DNA of 19,532 bases, taken from contig JBBDXA010000180.1 in assembly GCA_040902585.1 (NCBI GenBank), forward strand, positions 1 through 19,532, in the 5' to 3' direction. This DNA comes from JBBDXA01 sp040902585. Its GTDB lineage: Bacteria; Planctomycetota; Phycisphaerae; Phycisphaerales; Phycisphaeraceae. Shown here one piece after another: positions 1 through 9,021 of the stretch (position 1 is its first letter; each line of letters begins with the position of its first letter). Below the pieces are notes generated by a model. That model was given only the letters and a program-made list of their open reading frames with translations, did not search any database and was not told where the DNA came from. Position numbers and translations under genes: made by a program.

Positions 1-2610
<2,610 letters not shown>

Positions 2611-2670
2611 GATGCTACTCGCGGGCGGCGATGAATCCCAGTGGGGAATCCACGAATGAAGGGGTTGCAT

Positions 2671-2764
2671 CAAGCCCGATGGCGAGGGCTGCCGAGCCGT
2701 CGGGGTATCGTTGCGTCACGTGTGAAAAATACCCCGACGTCTCGCCGACTCGCCATCGGGCTTG
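2671..2764. repeat. Long imperfect palindrome made of two inverted ~37-bp repeat units
   Basis: CAAGCCCGATGGCGAG (2671-2686) pairs perfectly with its inverse at 2749-2764. Inside this, CGTCGGGGTAT (2698-2708) pairs with its inverse at 2729-2739 around a 20-base loop. The element starts five bases past the stop codon of the Fe-S protein and precedes the cytochrome gene. It could end or protect the upstream transcript, but there is no T tract. A single unit recurs at 8957-8994 with 35 of 38 bases identical, so it is a dispersed repeat rather than a dedicated terminator. Confidence 0.85.
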
Positions 2765-2768
2765 GGTT

Positions 2769-4916
2769 TCAATTGGAAAATCTCTTCTTCATCTCTTCCT
2801 CGCGCGCCGCCGCCTCGCGTTTGCGCTGGAGCACGTAGGAGCCGGTCATCATGCGATCTTCCCTGCCCGCGCCGGCCTTGATGATGATGGCGGATTCATC
2901 GAGCAGCTTTTTCTCGGCGACGTTGATGGCGAAGCAGCGCGTCTGGCACAGGCCGCAGCCCACGCACTTGTCTTCGCGCACGATCGGGGAAATGAAGCCG
3001 GTGCCTTCGATCGGGTTGCCCTGCTCATCGACCCTGGTGCCGGTGCGGATGAACTCGATCGCATCGTAGCCTGCCGCGACGCATTCATCGACGCAAAGCT
3101 GGCACGCCTCGCGCCCCGCGTAGGGCAGGCACGTGCTTTCATTCACGATCGCCAGGCCCATGCGGGCAGCCTTTTTTTCGGGCATCGACAGAGCGCGGAT
3201 CGCGCCGGTGGGACACACCTGCCCGCAATTGTTACAGCTCACTTCGCAGCCCGCGAAATCCGCCACCACATGCGGCGACCACAACCCCTCCATGCCCTGC
3301 TCAAAACCCAACGGTTGCAGAACATCATTCGGGCACGCCTTGAAACACTCGCCGCAGCGGATGCACATCTGAAGGAATTCCTGCTCAGGCACGCTGCCCG
3401 GCGGGCGCACGGGTCGCCACGCGGTCGGGTCATCGAGCCGGGCGCCGCCTTTGATGGTCAGCGCGACCGCCGTGCCGCCGATGCCTGCCGCCGCGATGCC
3501 GACGCCCGCGGCGAGGAACCCGCGCCGGCCGATCGCCGTTTCATGCGTCGGCGGATCGTTGAGCACCTTCAGCTCAACGCGGTTGCCGCGATCGACGAAC
3601 TTGATCGCATCCACCGGACACGCCCCGCCGCAAGTCTGACACAGGGTGCAGTCGGTCACGCGGGTCGTGAAGTCCGGCTTGATCGCATCGAACGGACAGA
3701 TCTCCACGCACTTGTTGCAGTTGATACACGTCGATTCGACCTTGCGCTCAGTCGCGCGGAAATGATTGAACACGCTGAACACCGCGCCGCTGGGGCAGAC
3801 ATACTTGCACCAGAATCGCGGCTTCCAGAAACCCATCACGAGCACCGCGGCGAAGAGGATGAGTGAAACGAAGTGCCCGATGTGTATCGAAGGCACGTTG
3901 TGCCAGCCGCGATGCGCGCCGGTCTGGAGGGGATGAAAGATGAACAGCAGGCCGCGGGTCAGGACGGGGATGGCCGAGACGAAGCCGGAGATGAGAACGC
4001 CGAACATCGCGGCGATGAGCGTGCCCAGCAGAACGTAATACTTGATGTGAACCCACCAGCCATCGTCGGGCGCACGGAAGCGGGTGACGCGTTTGCCGAT
4101 CGCCCAGTCGAAGAGATCGATGAGGGTGCCCAGCGGGCAGATGTAGCCGCAGAACCCGCGCGGGATGAAGACGCAGATGATGAGGATCACGCCGGCCGCG
4201 ACCAGCGACCAGACCCAGGCCCGCGACGCCAGCCCGGTGGACAGGCTCACGAGCGGGTCGATGATGAGGATCGCCTCGGCTGCGATTTTCTCCTTGCGAT
4301 CGCGCTCCTCCGCGTAATGCACAGGCCAGGCGCCGGGCGGCTTTTCGTGGAGCGTAAGTTTCCCGGCCGCGAAGGCGATCGCCTCGGCTTGCTGCGGCGT
4401 GAGCTTCTCGCGCGGCTTCAGGCGAATCGTTTTCTCTTCGATCGATTGAACCACGAACGCGCCCAGGCTCGAAGCACGTTCCTCCTCACTCGCGCCCGGC
4501 GGCGGCTCGTAAGTCGGATCGGCGAGGTACACCACGCGACCGACCGCAAGACTCGCAGGCGGCGGCAGCTCGTTGATCAGGCTGGTCACGCCTGAATCCG
4601 GATCGACTTCCAGCGGCTGCCAGCCGGTCCACACCTGCGCGGGCTTGGCCGAGTAAGGCCAGCAGACGTAGAAGAAAAGCACGAGAAACAGGATGAAAAA
4701 CGCGGTCTGCGACAGCTTGCGCAAAGGCGAGGCGGACCACGCGGGGCTGATTTTTTTCAGAAGCTTGCGGAGCGGGCCGGGCTTGCCGCTGATCGTGTTG
4801 GACTGGTAGCGCTTGGGGATGATTATTGAAAAGAGACGGACGACGAGGCCTGGGCTCTTGCGCGGCGGGCCCTTCTTGGAGACGCGGAGGAATGGGAGGA
4901 ACCAGTTGAGGCGCAT
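2769..4916 (-). CDS. NapH-NapG-like multi-cluster 4Fe-4S membrane protein
   Basis: This 715-residue protein combines a NapH/NosR-like quinol dehydrogenase half with a NapG-like ferredoxin half. Membrane segments lie near residues 71-88 and 233-251, with more between 290 and 365. Two CX3CP motifs (C256/C260, C370/C374) are typical of the NapH/NosR family. Two ferredoxin motifs follow at C397-C407 and C423-C433. At residues 464-487 a twin-arginine-like segment (GRRGFLAAG, then a hydrophobic stretch) is followed by four further cysteine clusters: 518-528, 557-568, 596-612 and 651-661. Residues 100-200 form an extracytosolic-looking domain. By family knowledge it should move electrons between the quinone pool or cytoplasm and a periplasmic partner. 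It lies 72 bases after the FMN-binding gene and in an operon-like array with apbE, so the FMN protein is the likely partner. ATG at 4916 has no clear Shine-Dalgarno. Rnf or NosR roles are alternatives, but NosR's FMN domain is on a separate protein here. Confidence 0.9.
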   Translation of the reverse strand: MRLNWFLPFLRVSKKGPPRKSPGLVVRLFSIIIPKRYQSNTISGKPGPLRKLLKKISPAWSASPLRKLSQTAFFILFLVLFFYVCWPYSAKPAQVWTGWQPLEVDPDSGVTSLINELPPPASLAVGRVVYLADPTYEPPPGASEEERASSLGAFVVQSIEEKTIRLKPREKLTPQQAEAIAFAAGKLTLHEKPPGAWPVHYAEERDRKEKIAAEAILIIDPLVSLSTGLASRAWVWSLVAAGVILIICVFIPRGFCGYICPLGTLIDLFDWAIGKRVTRFRAPDDGWWVHIKYYVLLGTLIAAMFGVLISGFVSAIPVLTRGLLFIFHPLQTGAHRGWHNVPSIHIGHFVSLILFAAVLVMGFWKPRFWCKYVCPSGAVFSVFNHFRATERKVESTCINCNKCVEICPFDAIKPDFTTRVTDCTLCQTCGGACPVDAIKFVDRGNRVELKVLNDPPTHETAIGRRGFLAAGVGIAAAGIGGTAVALTIKGGARLDDPTAWRPVRPPGSVPEQEFLQMCIRCGECFKACPNDVLQPLGFEQGMEGLWSPHVVADFAGCEVSCNNCGQVCPTGAIRALSMPEKKAARMGLAIVNESTCLPYAGREACQLCVDECVAAGYDAIEFIRTGTRVDEQGNPIEGTGFISPIVREDKCVGCGLCQTRCFAINVAEKKLLDESAIIIKAGAGREDRMMTGSYVLQRKREAAAREEEMKKRFSN

Positions 4917-4988
4917 GGGGTGACTGCAATGGCTGAGCGCGAAGGGTGGATCGGGGATCGCGGGTGGTCGTTGCTAAGCCGCAAGCGG

Positions 4989-6296
4989 CTACTTCATTGC
5001 GCCGCTGAGCGCCTTGGCGGTGGCGTTGATGATTGCTTCGCTGGTGATGGTCGCGCGGCTGGTGGCGTCAACACCCTTGACGCTCTGCTTGGCCACGATC
5101 TGCGCGGGCGTGTCGGTCAGGGCGGCGTAGTATTGCTTCTCTTTGTGGTTGCTCACGCGCAGGGAATCGATCCTTCCGCCGGCGACTTTCACTTCGATTT
5201 CCACCTGCCCTTCGTAGCCCAGGCTGCTCGCCTTGTACGAACCATCCGCCACCTTTTTCACATCGAGCGTGTCGAACAGCTTGATGCCTTGCAGGCTTTC
5301 GCGGGCGCGGTCCTTCGATCGCTTGTTGTTCTTGTCATCAGGCATCGCGATGATTTTTTCGTAATACCCTTGCGCCTGTTTGAAGCGACCCGCCAGGCGA
5401 CAGGCATCCCCCGCGTGCATCATCGCTTCATCCGCGGCGTTGCTGCCGGCTTTGATCGTATCCGCCGTCATCTCAATAGCCAGGTTTGTCTCGCCCATAT
5501 CTGCCACAAGCTTCACCAGCGAGATGGGATATGAAGGTCGCCGCCTAAGGGCCATGACGATCTCCATCGCCATCGCCTTGTTGCCGAGCCTGAAGTAACA
5601 CTCCGCGACGCCCACCCAGTCGGTGCGATCCTTGGCCTGGAGCCACCAGTAGGCGGCCCGGGCGTAGTCCTGGAAAAAGTGGTGGTACATGCCGGCCATG
5701 CTGGACATCGCCCGCTGCCGCTTCTCATTGTCGTTCTTGTGCATGTCCATCATCTGCTGCATGAATTTGATGCCTTCGCGCCAGCGTTTGTCGTTGGGGT
5801 TGATCACATCCCAGACGAACTGCCCGACATTGACCTGATTGTTCCACCCGCCCGGCGGCTTCTCAGGCCAGGCCAGATCGAGCGACTTGGGCAGGTTCAG
5901 CGGCGTGTCCTCGAACCAGTCCGGCGGCGTGCGGCCGGCCTCGGCGATGAGCTTGTCGATCTCCGCCTTGGTGCGCGTGCCGGCCGGCCCGGGATTCACG
6001 CCGGGCCCGAGGCGAGGACCGGGCGCCGGGGTGTTGCCGCCGGGCTTCAGTTCCTCGCGCACGCCGTCGATGATGATGGCGCGGATCAGGCTCAGGCCGT
6101 ATTTTCGCTGCACGGTCTTACCGCCGAGCGCGACATCCATGACGACGAACTTGTCATCACGCGAGACGATCTTGCCCTGAATGACGGTGCCCGAGAGCGA
6201 TTCGATGGAGTCGGCGAAGGCGGGCGAAGCAAGGAGAACGATCAACAAAAGGGCACAGAAACGACCACGCAGGCCGTGATGCGGTGGGTATGTCAT
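4989..6296 (-). CDS. Secreted FMN-binding-domain protein with helical repeat region
   Basis: The chosen ATG at 6296 gives 435 residues starting with a good signal peptide (hydrophobic stretch CALLLIVLLA, cleavage near PAFA at 25-28). An in-frame ATG at 6329 would add 11 residues. Residues 30-85 form a small beta-rich region, 87-110 a Pro/Gly linker, and about 155-340 helical repeats resembling TPRs. The C-terminal domain (about 350-430) matches the FMN-binding fold of NqrC/RnfG-type proteins, starting DGSYKASSLGYEGQVEIEV and ending with the attachment region DATSRATITS. In known proteins an ApbE-type enzyme links FMN by a phosphoester to the last Thr/Ser of Dxx[S/T]GA[T/S]. Here that Gly is Arg414 and the acceptor would be Thr416. 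The gene sits between apbE and the Fe-S membrane protein, so it likely shuttles electrons outside the cytoplasmic membrane. Confidence 0.88.
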   Translation of the reverse strand: MTYPPHHGLRGRFCALLLIVLLASPAFADSIESLSGTVIQGKIVSRDDKFVVMDVALGGKTVQRKYGLSLIRAIIIDGVREELKPGGNTPAPGPRLGPGVNPGPAGTRTKAEIDKLIAEAGRTPPDWFEDTPLNLPKSLDLAWPEKPPGGWNNQVNVGQFVWDVINPNDKRWREGIKFMQQMMDMHKNDNEKRQRAMSSMAGMYHHFFQDYARAAYWWLQAKDRTDWVGVAECYFRLGNKAMAMEIVMALRRRPSYPISLVKLVADMGETNLAIEMTADTIKAGSNAADEAMMHAGDACRLAGRFKQAQGYYEKIIAMPDDKNNKRSKDRARESLQGIKLFDTLDVKKVADGSYKASSLGYEGQVEIEVKVAGGRIDSLRVSNHKEKQYYAALTDTPAQIVAKQSVKGVDATSRATITSEAIINATAKALSGAMK

Positions 6297-6398
6297 TTTC
6301 CGATTCGATGGTTTCGCAGCAGGCATGTGAGCTGTTCCGTGTGGTCTATATAGAAGGAACATCAGCGGTCATTCGCGTGACACCGTGCGATCGTGCCT

Positions 6399-7463
6399 TC
6401 ACCCCAGCCCTCTCCCCTCCCCCGGCGGCGGAGATGGTGCCGGAAAATGCGCGGTGCATCGGGTTGAACCATCCGCAAGCACGAACAGCGCATCGACGCC
6501 CTCCGTTCGCTCGATGAGCGCCAGGCCTTCCTCCATGCCCAGCACGAAGAGCGCGGTGGAGAGCGCATCAGCCTGCATCGCGGTCGGGGCGGCGACGGAC
6601 ACGCTCATATAGCTTGTGGGCGAAGAGCCGGTGCGCGGGTCGAAGACGTGATGCCTGGTGCGGTCAGCGCTGAAAGTGGTGGCGTAGTCGCCCGACGTCG
6701 CCAGGCAGCGGTCCTTCAACGCGGCCAGGGCGATGAAGGCATCGACCTCGCGCGGGTGCTGGATGCCGACCTGCCACGGTTCGTTCGCGTCCTTGCCGCC
6801 GATCGCGCCGAGTTCGCCGGTGTCGACAAGGGCATGCACGATGCCGTGCGCTCGCAGGACCGCGGCGACTCGATCCGCAGCGTACCCTTGGGCGATGCCG
6901 TTAAGCGTGATCGCCATGCCTTCATCGAGCAGGCGCACTTCTGTGGGCGACACACTGACCCGTCGCCAGTTCACCTTCGCGCGGGCCGCGGCTATCTCGT
7001 TCGCATCAGGCAGACTATTCGCGCGGTGGGCCTGCGCGTAGAGGTTCCACAAGGGCTGCACGGTCACATCAAACGTCCCGCCGGTGCGATGCGACAGATC
7101 GTTGGCGTATCGCAACACCTCCAGCAGCTTCGCATCCGGCTCCTTCAGCACGCGCTGGCGGTTGAGTTGCGAGAGCTGACTGTGCGGGCGATAGATGCTC
7201 ATCAAGTCTTCGACGTGATCCAACTCGGCGAAGGCGGCGGCGATGGCCCGCTCAGCCTGCGCGACATCCGCATGCAGCACCGTGATGCTCACATCGGTGC
7301 CCAGGGCCCGCGAGGACTGTCTAACTGTTTGTAAAGTGCCTTCCGCCTCCCTGCCGCGCCTGGGCAGCGTCGCCCACCCCGCCAGGCCGGCCCCCGCCAG
7401 GCCCAGCGCGCCCAGGCCGCCCAACGACACCCGCAGCATCCGACGACGATTCAGCATGGCCAT
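6399..7463 (-). CDS. apbE: FAD:protein FMN transferase (ApbE family)
   Basis: This 354-residue exported protein carries the ApbE signatures: SIYRPHSQLSQLN (89-101), LNGIAQGYAADRV (187-199), TGELGAIGG (215-223), ATSGDY (255-260), HHVFDPRTG (271-279), and the metal-site region AMQADALSTALFVLG (295-309). The N-terminus RRRMLRVSLGG plus a hydrophobic stretch is Tat-like. ApbE uses FAD to attach FMN to Thr/Ser of FMN-binding domains, and the next gene encodes such a domain. AAGGA lies eight bases upstream of ATG 7463, which supports this start; ATG 7457 is an alternative. The last 15 residues (FPAPSPPPGEGRGLG) are low complexity and appear to come from a GC-rich repeat at the 3' end, so the ancestral C-terminus may have been replaced. 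That tail is outside the conserved fold, so activity is probably kept. Confidence 0.94.
   Translation of the reverse strand: MAMLNRRRMLRVSLGGLGALGLAGAGLAGWATLPRRGREAEGTLQTVRQSSRALGTDVSITVLHADVAQAERAIAAAFAELDHVEDLMSIYRPHSQLSQLNRQRVLKEPDAKLLEVLRYANDLSHRTGGTFDVTVQPLWNLYAQAHRANSLPDANEIAAARAKVNWRRVSVSPTEVRLLDEGMAITLNGIAQGYAADRVAAVLRAHGIVHALVDTGELGAIGGKDANEPWQVGIQHPREVDAFIALAALKDRCLATSGDYATTFSADRTRHHVFDPRTGSSPTSYMSVSVAAPTAMQADALSTALFVLGMEEGLALIERTEGVDALFVLADGSTRCTAHFPAPSPPPGEGRGLG
6401..6441. repeat. GC-rich repeat-like segment forming the 3' end of apbE
   Basis: This C-rich stretch supplies the final SPPPGEGRGLG codons and abuts the stop codon of apbE. It has the look of the short GC-rich interspersed repeats found elsewhere in the window (for example 110-147), but no second copy of this exact sequence is present here. 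The assignment rests on composition and on the sudden end of ApbE homology. Confidence 0.35.
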
Positions 7464-7501
7464 GCGAATCTTCCTTTGAACTCTAAGAACGCTTGTGAGA
7501 C

Positions 7502-7616
7502 TGGAGCACCATCTCGGCAGGGTGGTGCAAGCTAGCGTAACCGGACGCCACTGGCACCGCCCTGCCGGGACGGTGCTCCACTCCTGCCAGCACCGCCCTG
7601 CCGGGACGGTGCTCCA
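7502..7616. repeat. Three-copy palindromic repeat upstream of apbE
   Basis: Three ~27-bp units are present. Unit 1 (7502-7528) is inverted relative to units 2 (7554-7580) and 3 (7590-7616), which are identical and 36 bases apart. Each unit is itself a near palindrome: GCACCG pairs with CGGTGC and an inner CCC with GGG. Unit 1 differs from the inverse of the others at three positions. The array lies in the 357-base gap between the SGNH hydrolase stop and the apbE start, so any apbE promoter must be within or beyond it. REP/BIME-like repeats are the closest known analogy. Confidence 0.8.
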
Positions 7617-7820
7617 CTGTTCCGCGGCGCGTGGTCCTCACATACCAACGGCCTCGCGCCGCCATCGTCCACAATGCCCAGCATCAGGTTAACCCTACAT
7701 CACAACGCTCCCCGGCAGCGCCCGCATGCACACTACATTGCTCATCCTGCAAACAAAGTTGCATCGAATCATCGACATTCGGTCGCACATCACTCTTCTT
7801 GAGACTTACTCGCAACCTCA
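7617..7820. other. Intergenic stretch without a recognised gene
   Basis: This is the rest of the gap between the SGNH hydrolase and apbE. It is less GC-rich than its surroundings. I see no coding sequence with a credible start and ribosome site, no RNA gene and no clear terminator. It is the most likely place for a promoter of the apbE module, but I cannot identify -35 and -10 elements with confidence. Confidence 0.5.
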
Positions 7821-8927
7821 TCACTGCTTCAGCAACGGCTCAAGCGCCTTGTGCATGTGTTTCGCCTGCCGCATGAAGCCCAGGTCCGAAGGGTGCGAGC
7901 CGTCCGTCGCCGCTTCGCCGTCATCGCCCAGCAGCGGTTCGCCTTCGATGTAGGAAAGATGCTTGACGCCGTCAGCCGTGAGATGGTCGAAGGCTTTGCG
8001 CAGAGCGGCCCGGCTCGCCGCATGATGCGCCTGTCGCGCGGGCAGCCAGACTGCATTGGTGTTGCTGCGGTCTTCGACGAGTACGATCGGCGTCGTCGGC
8101 CGGGCCTTGCGCAGAATCTTCACTAAAGGCTCGGTGTTCGCCGTGACCAGCTTCGCGTCCATGTTGGGCAGACAGTCAATCACGTAAATGCACGGATCAA
8201 GTTCCGCCAACAGCTCGGCGACTTCCTTTTCCATTTTGCCGTTGCCCGAGAAGCCGAGGTTGAGCACCGGACGATTGAGCCAGCGACCGAGGATCGCCGG
8301 GTGTGGCATGCCGGGGCGCGAGGCGCAGGCACCGTGCGTGATCGACGTGCCATAAAAAACAATCGGCTTCTCCGCGCGCGGCTTGTGCATCTTGAACGCC
8401 GCATCCTTAGACACGCCGATCTGGACCGACTCCGTTCCGTTGTAGAGCGGAAGGTAGACGCGATAGCGGCGCGAGCCAGGCTTCAGGCCGCTGATGAGCG
8501 TTGTTTCATTATTCTGCGCCGAGGGCTTGGCGACCGACACCCATCGCCACACGCCCTTCTCATCCTGCGCGTAAAGGTCCAATCCGCTCACGCCGGTGGC
8601 GGGCATGTGCGGCATGGCGAGACTCGCAGAGAGCAGCGACCACCGCGCACTGATCGTCGTCGCATCTGTTTCAAAATCGAAACACATCCCCGCGGAGTGC
8701 CGGCTCAGCCCCCACACCGCATCGCGCACCACGCCTTCAGCCTTGCCCGGCAGGCGATCGTAAAACCGCTTCGTCTCGCTCCAGCCTTTGCCTTCGATGC
8801 CGGTGTCTTTGGGATCGTGCCAGGCGATGGGGTCATCGGCAGCAACCGCAAAAGGAGTGCGAGCCATCATCATCGCCGCAGCAGCGCCCCGAAGAAAGCA
8901 ACGGCGAGTACTGGTCATGGGAGTCAT
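7821..8927 (-). CDS. Exported SGNH/GDSL-type hydrolase with N-terminal GxDLY domain
   Basis: This 368-residue protein begins with a Tat-type signal (STRRCFLRGAAAAMMMA). An N-terminal beta-sandwich-like domain (about 35-185) contains the GLDLY signature at 115-119, as in the SGNH_N (GxDLY) family. The hydrolase domain follows. Block I is FYGTSITHG with the nucleophile Ser195. Block II is NLGFSGNG with Gly225. Block III is DCLPN with Asn255, and the final block is DGSHPSD with Asp342 and His345. All catalytic positions are present. Such enzymes usually remove ester groups such as acetyl from carbohydrates or related polymers outside the cytoplasm; the substrate here is unknown. AAGGA seven bases upstream fixes the start. 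It has no obvious functional link to the apbE module, and the gap on that side is filled with repeats. Confidence 0.92.
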   Translation of the reverse strand: MTPMTSTRRCFLRGAAAAMMMARTPFAVAADDPIAWHDPKDTGIEGKGWSETKRFYDRLPGKAEGVVRDAVWGLSRHSAGMCFDFETDATTISARWSLLSASLAMPHMPATGVSGLDLYAQDEKGVWRWVSVAKPSAQNNETTLISGLKPGSRRYRVYLPLYNGTESVQIGVSKDAAFKMHKPRAEKPIVFYGTSITHGACASRPGMPHPAILGRWLNRPVLNLGFSGNGKMEKEVAELLAELDPCIYVIDCLPNMDAKLVTANTEPLVKILRKARPTTPIVLVEDRSNTNAVWLPARQAHHAASRAALRKAFDHLTADGVKHLSYIEGEPLLGDDGEAATDGSHPSDLGFMRQAKHMHKALEPLLKQ

Positions 8928-8934
8928 CAGCGGT

Positions 8935-8939
8935 TCCTT
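8935..8939 (-). promoter_or_regulatory. Shine-Dalgarno AAGGA for the SGNH hydrolase
   Basis: AAGGA on the minus strand lies seven bases before ATG 8927. This supports that start over the in-frame ATG three codons later. Confidence 0.7.
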
Positions 8940-8956
8940 TGGAGGTGTGATTCAAT

Positions 8957-8994
8957 CAAGCCCGATGGCGAGATCCGCCGAGCCGTCGGGGTAT
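8957..8994. repeat. Single unit of the dispersed repeat found at 2671-2764
   Basis: These 38 bases match 2671-2708 at 35 positions: both begin CAAGCCCGATGGCGAG and end CGTCGGGGTAT. The inverted partner present at 2729-2764 is missing here, so this copy cannot form the long hairpin. It sits between the stop of the cytochrome/WD40 gene and the start of the SGNH hydrolase gene. Confidence 0.85.
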
Positions 8995-9021
8995 CAGCAC
9001 TGAGAGGTATTTCAAGAATCG

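Noticed and set aside
2631..3866. Plus-strand open frame (411 codons)
   Set aside because: Antisense to the Fe-S membrane protein, whose cysteine motifs are unmistakable.
7502..7616. CRISPR array
   Set aside because: Only three units, one inverted, with irregular spacing and no cas genes; the palindromic units fit a REP-like repeat better.
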